From: Mesorhizobium loti
Lineage (GTDB): Bacteria; Pseudomonadota; Alphaproteobacteria; Rhizobiales; Rhizobiaceae
Reading direction: 5' to 3'
Assembly: GCA_002356515.1 (NCBI GenBank)
Contig: AP017605.1
Location: 6,309,020 to 6,373,019, forward strand
DNA: 64,000 bases
The notes under the pieces were generated by a model. That model was not told where the DNA came from and did no database searches. It saw nothing but the letters and a program-made list of their open reading frames with translations. Position 1 is the first letter of the stretch. Each line of letters opens with the position of its first letter. A program made the translations under genes and the position numbers. Below are positions 16,960 to 25,027 of the stretch, one piece after another.

Positions 16960-17996
16960 TGCCTTCAGACCGCAGCGTGCTCGTATTGGCACCAGTCGGG
17001 CGCGACGCGAAGGTCGCGTCGGCAATCCTCACGGAAAACGGCATCAAGTCCCACATCTGCTCCACGCTCGACGAAGCAGTTCCGCTGTTGGACCAAGCCC
17101 AGTGCTTTTTGGTTACCGAAGAAGCCTTGATCAGCTCTGATCGAAATCAGTTTGCATCCTGGCTCAATCATCAACCGGCGTGGTCCGATTTTCCGATCGT
17201 GTTGCTGACGATGCGGGGAACGGAGATCGACAAACGCCTCGCCTTTCTGGACCGCTATCTGATCGTTCTCGAGAGACCATTCCTGGCGTCGAGCCTGGCA
17301 AATTCTGTGCGCTCGGCCCTGCGTGCCCGCGCCCGTCAGCTTGAGGTCAAGTCATACATTGAACAGAAGCAAGAGGTCGCGGACCGGCAGAAACTGCTGA
17401 TCAGGGAGCTGCATCATCGCGTCAAAAATACGCTGGCGAATGTCCGAGCGATGATGGGTGCGACCGCCAAATCAAGTGGCAGCGTGGATGATTTCGTGCG
17501 CGATTTCTCCGCCAGAATAGTCTCTCTCGCCGACACGCACTCGATGCTCACCGATGACTATTGGCAGATGGCTTCGTTGCACAAGTTGCTGGAATCGGAA
17601 CTGCGCCACTACGATACGACCGACAAGTCGCGTGTGACGCTCGAAGGGCCGAACGTCGCGCTGGTCGCCGATATCGCGATCCCGATCGGGATGGCCTTTC
17701 ATGAACTCGCGTCCAACTCATCGAAATACGGGGCGTTGTCCCGCCCCACCGGGCGTCTCGAAGTCCGGTGGTCGGTGAGCAAGTCGCAAGACGAGCGAAT
17801 GCTCAATCTGGATTGGCTTGAAAAGGGCGGGCCGAAGGTTGAGCAGCCAAGACGGCGCGGTTTCGGTACGACGTTGCTGGAGAAAGTCGTCGCTGTGCAG
17901 TGCCAAGCCGAGGTCGAGTTGAACTATCATCCTGATGGTCTGCGGTTCGCAATGGCCTTGCCACTACGCGACACGAGGCTGGTCCCGGCCTACTGA
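16956..17996 (+). CDS. HWE-family sensor histidine kinase with receiver-like N-terminus
   Basis: 346 aa. Residues 1-125 look like a degenerate response-regulator receiver (SVLVLAPVG..., FPIVLLTMRG, ERPFLASSL) but lack a clear acidic phospho-acceptor cluster. A coiled segment leads to the kinase core with the phospho-His in LHHRVKNTLANVRAMM (H154). The ATPase part has HELASNSSKYGALS and ends in a G box GFGTTLLEKVV; a WLE motif stands in for the W-x-E that names the family. HWE kinases feed the PhyR/EcfG general stress cascade in rhizobia. The upstream stop and this start share ATGA. Confidence 0.88.
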   Translation: MMPSDRSVLVLAPVGRDAKVASAILTENGIKSHICSTLDEAVPLLDQAQCFLVTEEALISSDRNQFASWLNHQPAWSDFPIVLLTMRGTEIDKRLAFLDRYLIVLERPFLASSLANSVRSALRARARQLEVKSYIEQKQEVADRQKLLIRELHHRVKNTLANVRAMMGATAKSSGSVDDFVRDFSARIVSLADTHSMLTDDYWQMASLHKLLESELRHYDTTDKSRVTLEGPNVALVADIAIPIGMAFHELASNSSKYGALSRPTGRLEVRWSVSKSQDERMLNLDWLEKGGPKVEQPRRRGFGTTLLEKVVAVQCQAEVELNYHPDGLRFAMALPLRDTRLVPAY

Positions 17997-18065
17997 CCTC
18001 TGCAATGGTGGCCTATCTGCTCCATCACTGATACTGATGATCTTTCGTTACAGCGTAGGCGTAAA

Positions 18066-19142
18066 ATGACATCGGATACAGGCAAGCCCGAGGCAGTGGA
18101 GCAGCTGCTCGATACGCCCGACCTCGCCACCGCGCTGGAGAGCGAACAATTCAAGAAATTCCTCGATCAGGTGCCTATTGCGATCGCTGTTTCAGACCTG
18201 GTGGAAACGGAGCGCGTCGTCTACGCCAACCCTGAATTCGAAAAACTCTCTGGCCTGAAGGCTGCCAGTCTGGCACGGAAAAGGTGGACGGCGCTTGCCG
18301 GGACCGGAATCCGTGAGCAGAAGGACAAGGCGCTGGCCGAGTGCGTTGTCAATGAAACTGATTTCGTGGGTACTTTCCGCCTGGAGCGCGGCGTCGACGG
18401 ACCAGCAGTCGTCGACGCCTACTCAAATTTGATAGTGGACGACGACGGAAGAACGTGTTTCCGACTGGTTGCCTTGGTGGACGTATCCTTTCACGGTGAA
18501 GACGCGCCCTCAGTCGAGGAGCGTGTTCGCGAAAAGGATACCTTGCTGCGGGAGCTGCAGCATCGGGTAAAAAACAATCTCCAAATGATCACCGCACTCA
18601 TCCGGCTGGAGACCCGCAATGCGGCGGAGCCCGACCAGAAACGGTTCGAGAGGTTGGCAGGGCGCGTCGATGCTCTTGCGATACTCTACCAGGCGCTGTC
18701 GAACGACGAGCAGAACGATGAGGTCGATCTTGGCATCTATCTCAGTCAGATAGCATCCGCGGTAATGGCTTCGCATGCGGTCGAAGGCATCCGCCTGGAC
18801 ATGAAGGTTGATACCTATCCGGTGTCGATCAACGTTGCGATGCCGACTGGGTTGGTTGTGAATGAACTGCTGACCAATGCGCTCAAACACGGCTTCAAGG
18901 GACGAGAAGGCGGCACGATAACGCTTCACAGCGTGGTCGATGGCGACGGATGCCGTATCACTATCGCCGATGACGGAGTTGGTTTGCCGGCGGGCGAGAC
19001 ATGGCCGAAGCCCGGCAAGCTCGGTGCTCTCATCGCGCGCTCCTTGACCGAGAACGCCAAAGCGCAATTCGAAGTCAAATCCAGCGCCACTGAAGGGACC
19101 AGGGTCACCATCGTTTTCAAGCGATCGGCGGTGGCGAGCTGA
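18066..19142 (+). CDS. PAS sensor histidine kinase of the HisKA_2 type
   Basis: 358 aa. A PAS domain (~30-145) starts FLDQVPIAIAVSDLVETERV and resembles LOV/PAS folds, but the GRNCRFLQ motif of photosensing LOV is absent. The HisKA_2 helix carries the phospho-His in LQHRVKNNLQMITALIRLE (H166). The ATPase part has NELLTNALKHGFKG and DDGVGLP. It begins 69 bp after the HWE kinase gene and probably belongs to the same transcript. Together with the KaiC-like ATPase the pair suggests a signalling module upstream of the stress response. The partner regulator is not in this window. Confidence 0.88.
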   Translation: MTSDTGKPEAVEQLLDTPDLATALESEQFKKFLDQVPIAIAVSDLVETERVVYANPEFEKLSGLKAASLARKRWTALAGTGIREQKDKALAECVVNETDFVGTFRLERGVDGPAVVDAYSNLIVDDDGRTCFRLVALVDVSFHGEDAPSVEERVREKDTLLRELQHRVKNNLQMITALIRLETRNAAEPDQKRFERLAGRVDALAILYQALSNDEQNDEVDLGIYLSQIASAVMASHAVEGIRLDMKVDTYPVSINVAMPTGLVVNELLTNALKHGFKGREGGTITLHSVVDGDGCRITIADDGVGLPAGETWPKPGKLGALIARSLTENAKAQFEVKSSATEGTRVTIVFKRSAVAS

Positions 19143-19464
19143 CAATGTTCTATGCTGCGGTTTGAGTGGCCTGGTCCAGGGCCTGATATCTTCTAGCGAT
19201 TGAATACTTAGCAATGTCCGCAAGCGGTCGTCAGCGGAGTGGCAGCTTTCCGGCAAGTTCGTTCCAGAACCGAACCATTTGCTCCCGGCCAAACGCATAG
19301 TGGTTGTATGGGCCTCACATCTGTCGACAGGACCTAGCTAAGGTTCGAGCCGAGGTGACTGGGAGACGACTGTTTGGTTGGCTGAAAAGGTCGTTTTGTT
19401 GGTTCTGCACGACAGCGTTTCTTCTGGCTGCGAGGTCACCACCATTGCATTTGCTAGGGGGATC
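19143..19464. other. Gene remnant region
   Basis: No intact gene. On the minus strand, about 19232-19316 reads PYNHYAFGREQMVRFWNEL and then GKLPLR before a stop. It looks like the C-terminal end of a hydrolase-like protein, with an in-frame stop just upstream. This is probably a decayed fragment. Confidence 0.3.
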
Positions 19465-19842
19465 CTACGCAATGGATTTTCGGTGTGCCAGTCGATAGCG
19501 CGCTGCCTTGGCGCGATTGCCGCAACCATCCATCGAACACCAGCGCCGCGGTTTCGAGCGACTGTCATCGATGAAGAAGCCGCCACAATGGTCGGCCTCG
19601 CATCGCCGGATGTCGTTTCCCGGAGAAAACAGCACCAACAGGGCGGCCGCAGCCGCGGACCGGCGCAAGGGCAGGTGAATGGCCTCATTGGCGGAATCGG
19701 GACTATTCCTACGTAAAGTTGCCAGTCCGCTCGCGGCCCCATTGCAGTCATTCCGGAACGAGGTTCCGAACGGCTGCGCGAATCTCGACGTCGCTCACCA
19801 GCCGAACCGCAATAAGCGACACGGGAATGTGCTACATATTGT
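19465..19842 (-). pseudogene. Decayed CGNR zinc-finger protein gene
   Basis: The C-terminal part is intact: RRCEADHCGGFFIDDSRSK followed by PRRWCSMDGCGNRAKAARYR. This is the CGNR zinc finger with its four cysteines. Upstream the same frame reads NSPDSANEAIHLPLRRSAAA, typical of the preceding helix. Further upstream the homologous sequence (VSDVEIRAAVRNLVPE) lies in another frame and then stops. At least one frameshift and loss of the N-terminal ABATE domain are seen. The family is presumed to be transcriptional regulators. Confidence 0.65.
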
Positions 19843-20014
19843 GATACCTATTGTGATACAAATCGAGAGTTGCGGACAGAAAAAGTAAATAAAAACAATA
19901 TTTTATGTTGCAGACCGATCCCAGCCAACTGAATCACGAGAAGGTCTTCACGTCTATTGCGCTGGTGAGCATAGACGAAAATCCGCTGGATCGTGGCGAT
20001 GTGGTGAGAAGAAT

Positions 20015-20242
20015 CTATGAAGTACGTGCTTTAGCCCGCAATCGTTTGACACGCTCGCGCACTTCGGCGAGGCGTTCCTCCTTCGCCTGAAGATCCCGCA
20101 TCGCCCGTTCCAGGTAATCATAAAGCGGAAGCCAAGCCTCGCCTTGGTCACCGCGGGCAACGATGATCTCTGCAACACGGTCAAGTGCCCGCCCGATCCG
20201 GTCCACCGTAACCGCACGAGTGGTGGCTGAGTGCCCCCTCAT
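20015..20242 (-). CDS. Small helical hypothetical protein
   Basis: 75 aa from the ATG at 20242, which has GAGGG five to six bases upstream. An in-frame extension to 20317 is possible. The product begins MRGHSATTRAVTVDRIGRAL and ends in a Lys/Arg/Glu-rich coiled coil (RDLQAKEERLAEVRERVKRL). It resembles short rhizobial proteins of unknown function. It is isolated on its strand and flanked by AT-richer sequence. Confidence 0.6.
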   Translation of the reverse strand: MRGHSATTRAVTVDRIGRALDRVAEIIVARGDQGEAWLPLYDYLERAMRDLQAKEERLAEVRERVKRLRAKARTS

Positions 20243-20455
20243 GACATCCCTCTCTTGTAGACTTGCGAACTTGAATTTTGCGTGACGGTACTTTTCAGTT
20301 TCTGGCGGCGAGGACATATCGGCACCTGAAGTCGACCGAAAAGCGCGATTGACTCCGATTGATGCTGAAACCTCAAAATATTTTTGGCGGCGAATTTCCC
20401 TTTAAAATCAAAAGCGTAACTTTTTGACGGACCATGCGTCGGTTTTCGGCGCGGC

Positions 20456-20497
20456 AAAAAAGAAAAAGCCCAGCTAGATCAATGACCTAGCTGGGCC
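20456..20497 (-). terminator. Rho-independent terminator (minus strand)
   Basis: Perfect 10-bp inverted repeat (20468-20477 with 20487-20496, about a 9-base loop) followed on the minus strand by TTTTTCTTTTTT. The plus-strand side lacks a T-tract. The nearest upstream minus-strand gene ends at 20986. Confidence 0.75.
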
Positions 20498-20501
20498 AAA
20501 A

Positions 20502-20519
20502 ACAATTGAGTGGGAGTAG
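20502..20519 (+). other. guaA 3'-end-like sequence, possible attachment site
   Basis: The plus strand reads as Thr-Ile-Glu-Trp-Glu-stop, the invariant C-terminus of GMP synthase (GuaA), with Pro-Lys before it. No further GuaA sequence lies upstream; an in-frame stop occurs 13 codons before. The core GAGTGGGA is the crossover sequence reported for islands that integrate at the guaA 3' end. A remnant att site is a reasonable reading, but 18 bp is short. Confidence 0.35.
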
Positions 20520-20985
20520 GGGAACGGACGGCAATAGCGTAGGTTCCGTACGTAGCCGCTAGCTGGTGTGCCTACGCCAATGACCCCTTGCTGGCCCTCG
20601 ATCGCCTTTCCAAAACAACCCGACGGCAATGAAACGTGGCTGAGCGTGTATGTAAAGCGTCCTCTGAGCTGTGTAGAGCCTTGGCGTACAATGGCGTGCA
20701 AAAAGGCGGGTTTGGACAAGCGACCAACGGTTGCCGAAGGGCGATAGGCGAAGCCAGGAAAGACGAGGCTGTCGGTGTTGTCAGGTATGTCGTTACCGCT
20801 GGCGCTCGTGGCTGCATGCGACGGGTCGGCGAGGGCTTGGCGGCATCGGCGACCGAGATGGCGTCCTTCCCGATGCCGATGACTCTCGCTGGCTACAGGC
20901 GGCGCCATCACGCGCGGGACACGTCGGTGGCGTAGGATGGCGGCCCGGCAGAGACGCGCGCTGGTGAGCTGCCGGCTAGGATCTG
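20520..20985. other. Intergenic stretch, no gene seen
   Basis: Several open frames cross this stretch on both strands, but none has a ribosome site, recognisable motif or protein-like composition. Confidence 0.45.
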
Positions 20986-21657
20986 CTATCCAGCGGCTCG
21001 ACATTCTTGGAAGGCGTTGCGAAATACCGGCCCGTAGGCCGCATCCAGGCGCGCCTCATCGTTCGTGATGACAGATGCTGTGATGGCCGCGAACCTGTAG
21101 CTGCGCTCGATCTCCGCGAAAATCGGATTTAGAGGGTGGGGATGATTTGCTATGAGCCGAGCAGACGTATGGTCAAAGGCGCCGGTGCATGCCGCCACTT
21201 CGCTTACTGCCGTCTCTACCACCTTCGAACTCGCTTCACGCCCAAAGTCGTGGCAGTTGCTTTGCAGATGCCTTTTGAACTCCATAAAGGCGATAAGCCT
21301 CATCGATTCGAAACGATAGCCATTGCGAAAGCCTGGATGCGCCTGCTCTAGGGCCATGATGGCCACCATCCACGATAGTTTCGCTGATTGTAGTCCCAAG
21401 TTGTCAGCCGCTAGAATGATCGTGTCGTTCAGATCCAAGAGGGTCGTTCCCTCGTGTACAAGCTTGAACGCAGCTTCAATGACAGCATATGCTGCTGTAA
21501 AAGCCTTTTCGGGTTGGATGGGCTTGGATACCCACATCCTGCTTCGCGAGGGCGAAGTGCGCCGCCTGGCTAGAAACAGCAACGCGCTGAAAATCAGCAC
21601 AACTGCGATCCACGGCGTCACGGCGTATAATCGCCCGGTTCGTTGTACACATGCCAT
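20986..21657 (-). CDS. Hypothetical membrane-anchored protein
   Basis: 223 aa. One N-terminal membrane helix (TPWIAVVLIFSALLFLARRR, about 14-33) is followed by a soluble helical domain with alternating hydrophobic segments (AFTAAYAVIEAAFKLVHEG, LSWMVAIMALEQAHPGF). No catalytic motif and no family are recognised. The ribosome site is weak, so the exact start is uncertain. It lies in a gene-poor region near a possible island boundary, which fits accessory DNA. Confidence 0.55.
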   Translation of the reverse strand: MACVQRTGRLYAVTPWIAVVLIFSALLFLARRRTSPSRSRMWVSKPIQPEKAFTAAYAVIEAAFKLVHEGTTLLDLNDTIILAADNLGLQSAKLSWMVAIMALEQAHPGFRNGYRFESMRLIAFMEFKRHLQSNCHDFGREASSKVVETAVSEVAACTGAFDHTSARLIANHPHPLNPIFAEIERSYRFAAITASVITNDEARLDAAYGPVFRNAFQECRAAG

Positions 21658-22210
21658 AACGACAAAACGACGCCCGCCGCTTCGCTAATGCCGGAGGGCC
21701 GTGGTATTTGGCCCTGGTCATCCTTCATACCGGAATCCTCACCGACGACGCGCTATACTACTGGCGCCACAATCACCTGTGAAAGCTCTAGAGCTTAGGA
21801 CTGAAGTCGGATGTTTAATGCGCAAAGGTCCAGGGGGCCGTGCCGGATTCGGGCTGTCAACACACCGGCCGGGTAGTGCCAAGGTGTGAACGGTACCAGA
21901 TGGCTAATATCACGCTTAGCTAAAGTAATGGAACGTCCAACGGACATTTGCGGAACTAAAGTGGTAACGTCAGACCTTCGCCGTTAGCAGCCAAGACTTT
22001 AGTCCTGACCTCACCGTCTGCCCCCGGCGCTGCAACTGCCAGAGTGACCTCAATCACGTTGGCCGGTGCGTCCAGTCCTTCCCCAACCTTGTGTAACGCC
22101 ATGGTGGCGGCTGCTAGGTGATCTTCGGGTTGCCATTCTCTTGGCAGTGTCTGGCGTCACGGGCGACTTCATAGGACGCCGGGCGAACGAGTCTATTTCG
22201 AATGCTCGGG
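21658..22210. other. Intergenic stretch, no gene seen
   Basis: No supported gene or site; only short open frames without ribosome sites. Confidence 0.45.
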
Positions 22211-22309
22211 TTAGTTCTTCATCGCCATCGACCACACGACGAACCATTCTCCCGCTTCGACCACTTCAACGCAAGGATTGACCTTGCTGTCGTGCATGAC
22301 GCTATCCAT
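22211..22309 (-). CDS. 32-aa hypothetical peptide
   Basis: MDSVMHDSKVNPCVEVVEAG then EWFVVWSMAMKN. GAGGAG lies six bases upstream of the ATG. The open frame extends further but without a ribosome site. The composition looks protein-like. No family or function is recognised. Confidence 0.45.
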   Translation of the reverse strand: MDSVMHDSKVNPCVEVVEAGEWFVVWSMAMKN

Positions 22310-22389
22310 CGCAAACTCCTCAGAAAGCAATGGTGAAACGTCGATTTTGTATCGCTCAGCCGAGGCCGTTCTCAATATCATGTGTGTGC

Positions 22390-22414
22390 GGAACATTAGC
22401 GATCTCTAAAAGTT
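22390..22414 (+). promoter_or_regulatory. EcfG-type promoter, second copy of the small-RNA type
   Basis: GGAAC, 17 bases, GTTG. The surrounding sequence resembles the site at 9034, and the stem-loop at 22424-22452 follows at the same distance. Confidence 0.5.
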
Positions 22415-22423
22415 GATCCGTGC

Positions 22424-22452
22424 GGCAGGTAGGTGCCCTCCATCGTCCTGCC
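22424..22452 (+). ncRNA. C-rich stem-loop at a predicted transcript 5' end
   Basis: The same GGCAGG/CCTGCC stem (22424-22429 with 22447-22452) as in the candidate small RNA at 9064, with a 17-base loop containing GCCCTCC. No strong terminator follows, so it may be the leader of the gene at 22614 or a decayed second copy. Confidence 0.35.
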
Positions 22453-22613
22453 GAGGCGCTTGAGCAGGCGATGATTCAGGACGCGTAAAGGTGCGGGTCG
22501 AGGAGATCACGCCGAAGCAGAAGAAGCGATGAAAGTGAGATTAATTTCTAGTGAAACACCTGCGTGGCGAGATCTGCGGCACGCTTCTTTGCAGGATTTC
22601 TCGGAGGACAATC

Positions 22614-22823
22614 ATGCCAATTCGGCGAAAGGCAACTGAGGCCGGTATCTTTAAGCCAGCCGAAATGGCTCTGCTGGGTCGGGTGTTCAAGCAGCTGAAG
22701 CTCGAACATCAATCACCCGATGAGCGTGACGCAATCGCCTCCAGAATCATAGGCAACTACATGGCAGGCATTGTCGATGAGGATGAGCTGGTTTCGCTAT
22801 CCAGGCAACCGCTGGGCCGTTAG
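22614..22823 (+). CDS. Small hypothetical protein
   Basis: 69 aa starting MPIRRKATEAGIFKPAEMAL, with a later ERDAIASRIIGNYMAGIVDE. It is helical and soluble. GGAGGACAATC immediately before the ATG is a strong ribosome site, so the longer frame from 22551 is rejected. Short rhizobial proteins of this pattern are common and uncharacterised. The EcfG-like site at 22390 lies upstream on the same strand and may drive it. Confidence 0.65.
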   Translation: MPIRRKATEAGIFKPAEMALLGRVFKQLKLEHQSPDERDAIASRIIGNYMAGIVDEDELVSLSRQPLGR

Positions 22824-23264
22824 AGGTCAGCCATTCTCGCAATTGAAGACCTTGTCAGCACCGAGACATCGCCGACACTGGAACTTCCTAAATTCTGACA
22901 AATCCTACCTGCCGTGGCGTGAGACCGGCAGTAACGTGCTTGCCGAATCTTAGTTTCTGCTACTTCAGGCTCTGACCGGTGAACACGCGATTTGTGGTCC
23001 TCGGGGCGATTGTAAGGTCCAAGACCGGATGCCGTTCGATTCATGCGACTTTCGATCGTTTGGTCTGGAACATTGGTGACTTCGAAGGGTTGGTGATTGC
23101 GGCAGTTGTCGAGGCTGCAGCAGTCAGAGGTTCCAGATTGGGGGCCGGACCTTTAATTCCCCTGTTAAACGAGCATATGGCTCATGTCGCGGCCAGTCGG
23201 TCAGCGGATTTCCAACGGTCCTCAGCCTTCTTGGCGCCGCTTCACTCTAACAGCCACAGCAGCA
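22824..23264. other. Intergenic stretch with one promoter-like site
   Basis: No gene supported. It contains the EcfG-like site at 23067-23091, which has no recognisable gene downstream on its strand. Confidence 0.45.
23067..23091 (+). promoter_or_regulatory. EcfG-type promoter, third copy, apparently orphan
   Basis: GGAAC, 17 bases, GTTG, with flanks close to those at 9034 up to the start of the stem. The second half of the stem-loop is not conserved and no terminator follows. It is probably a decayed copy. Confidence 0.4.
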
Positions 23265-24998
23265 CTAGTTGGATCCGCCCGCAGCCCCCAGTTCGTCGGC
23301 GGCTTCACTGATCCCGTGCGCGGCCGCGCGTTCGAGCCAAAGGCAAGCGGTAACCGGGTCGCGCTCCCCGGCGAGGCCTTTCAAGAGATAACGTCCAAGC
23401 ATGAATTGGGCATGGCTATGCCCACGTCCGGCAGCGGCAGCGTACCATTTCTGCGCCTTTGTCTGGTCGACCGGCAGACCGTGGCCGGCTCCGTACAGCG
23501 CGCCAATCGCAAACATCGCCCCGGCGTGACCGTTGGCGGCGGCCTGTTCAAACAGCTGCATTGCAGCCTCGGGCTCGGGCGTGCCGCCGCGCCCATTGAG
23601 TAGCATCTCGGCGAGCGCCACGCGTGCGTCGAGCACGCCGGCGTCGGCCGCCCGCGCAAACCACACGCGGGCCTGAGTTGGGTCGGCCGCCACGCCGCGT
23701 CCATCCTGGAGGAGGCGGGCATACATATATTGCGCCTCGGCGACACCTTCGGCCGCACGCCGCAGCCAGTGTGCCGCTTGCCCCTCGTCCTGGCGAACGC
23801 CGACGCCCTTGGCGAAGCAGAGCCCAAGGTTGAATGCCGCGATGAGGTCGCCCGATGATGCGGCCGCCTCGAACCATCCGGCAACGCTTGCACCGTCGTC
23901 CGGCTCGCCGGCCCCTCCGAGGATAAGATTGGCGAGGTCGGTCTGTGCCTGCTGATTGCCGCCATTTGCGGAAGAGCGCAGCCAGCGTGCTCCTTCCTCG
24001 ACATCCTCAGCCACACCATTTCCCGTCAAATAGAGCGAGGCCAAAGCGCGGGCGGCGGCTTGGTGGCCCGCTTCGGCTGCCCGCCGATACCAGTTCGCGG
24101 CTTCTGCAAAATCGGGCCGCTGTGTCTTCACATAGCGATCGCCCAGGAGATAGGCTGCCTCGATATTGCCGGCCAAGGCGGCACGCCGCATCCATGCCTC
24201 CCCGGCAGCGACATCCTGGCCGACGAGTGCACCGTCAATCAGTGCCAATCCCAACCGGAACTGGGCAGAGGGCAGGCCCTTCTCTGCAGCAGCCTGATAC
24301 AGTTGAGCGGCTGCTGCCTTGTCGCATGCGACGCCGAGCCCGTGCTCGGTGAGGACCGCAAGAAGATAGGTCGCGGTCGGCAGGCCGGCGTCGGCTGCCC
24401 GCCTTACCTCTTCCGCAATCCGAACTCTGTTTTCGCGTTTGCCGCGGCGGGCCAGCGACAGGGCAAGGCCGAGACATCCTTCGGCGCAGCCGGCGGAAGC
24501 CGACTTCTCGTACCAGCGGTGTGCCGCATCGGCATCGCGCATCGATGTGGGGCCGCTGGTAAGGATATAACCGAGGATCGCCTGTCCCGTGGCCGAGCCT
24601 GCCTCGGCCGCCTTGGTGGCAAAGTCGAAAGCGGCAGCGAAGTCTGGTTTTCCCGGGGAATCAGGTTTGAACAAGTGCTCCGAGGGTCCCTTGCCGTCGG
24701 CTTCCGCCGTCACCAGCCCGGTGACGTAGAGAGCGGCGAGGAGCGCCTGCGCGTCCGCGCTCCCGTGGTTGGCCGCCCGCAGCAGCCATCGCGCGCCTTC
24801 CATGCGGCTCGGTGGCACACCGGCGCCTTCCAGATAGCAACGCGCGACCCGGTACTCGGCCTCGACGATCCCCGCGCGTGCCGCTTTCGCCATAAGCGGA
24901 AAGGCTTCAGCGGCCTTGCCGCTGTCAGCAAGCTGGATCGCCCGACGCAACACCGCCGCCGGGAAGGCCAGACCAGTCAGCCGATCCAGGATTGTCAT
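23265..24998 (-). CDS. Sel1-like repeat (SLR) protein
   Basis: 577 aa built almost wholly of Sel1-type alpha-helical repeats of about 36 residues, roughly 14 in number. Examples are AEYRVARCYLEGAGVPPSRM, AQFRLGLALIDG, AARALASLYLTGNGVAEDVE and AQYMYARLLQDGRGVAADPT. No signal peptide is evident. The repeats make a superhelix that scaffolds protein complexes. The gene starts 29 bp after the HlyD-type adaptor gene and lies in the same direction as the secretion genes, so it is probably an accessory protein of that system. A similar arrangement is seen for Sel1 or TPR proteins beside other secretion and polysaccharide loci. Confidence 0.9.
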   Translation of the reverse strand: MTILDRLTGLAFPAAVLRRAIQLADSGKAAEAFPLMAKAARAGIVEAEYRVARCYLEGAGVPPSRMEGARWLLRAANHGSADAQALLAALYVTGLVTAEADGKGPSEHLFKPDSPGKPDFAAAFDFATKAAEAGSATGQAILGYILTSGPTSMRDADAAHRWYEKSASAGCAEGCLGLALSLARRGKRENRVRIAEEVRRAADAGLPTATYLLAVLTEHGLGVACDKAAAAQLYQAAAEKGLPSAQFRLGLALIDGALVGQDVAAGEAWMRRAALAGNIEAAYLLGDRYVKTQRPDFAEAANWYRRAAEAGHQAAARALASLYLTGNGVAEDVEEGARWLRSSANGGNQQAQTDLANLILGGAGEPDDGASVAGWFEAAASSGDLIAAFNLGLCFAKGVGVRQDEGQAAHWLRRAAEGVAEAQYMYARLLQDGRGVAADPTQARVWFARAADAGVLDARVALAEMLLNGRGGTPEPEAAMQLFEQAAANGHAGAMFAIGALYGAGHGLPVDQTKAQKWYAAAAGRGHSHAQFMLGRYLLKGLAGERDPVTACLWLERAAAHGISEAADELGAAGGSN

Positions 24999-25027
24999 CG
25001 ATCCGAGCCTTTGATCCCTCCGGTACT

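Noticed and set aside
20474..21004. 176-codon minus-strand open frame
   Set aside because: Its end is antisense to the guaA-like 3' end and passes through the terminator hairpin; composition is not protein-like and no ribosome site was found.
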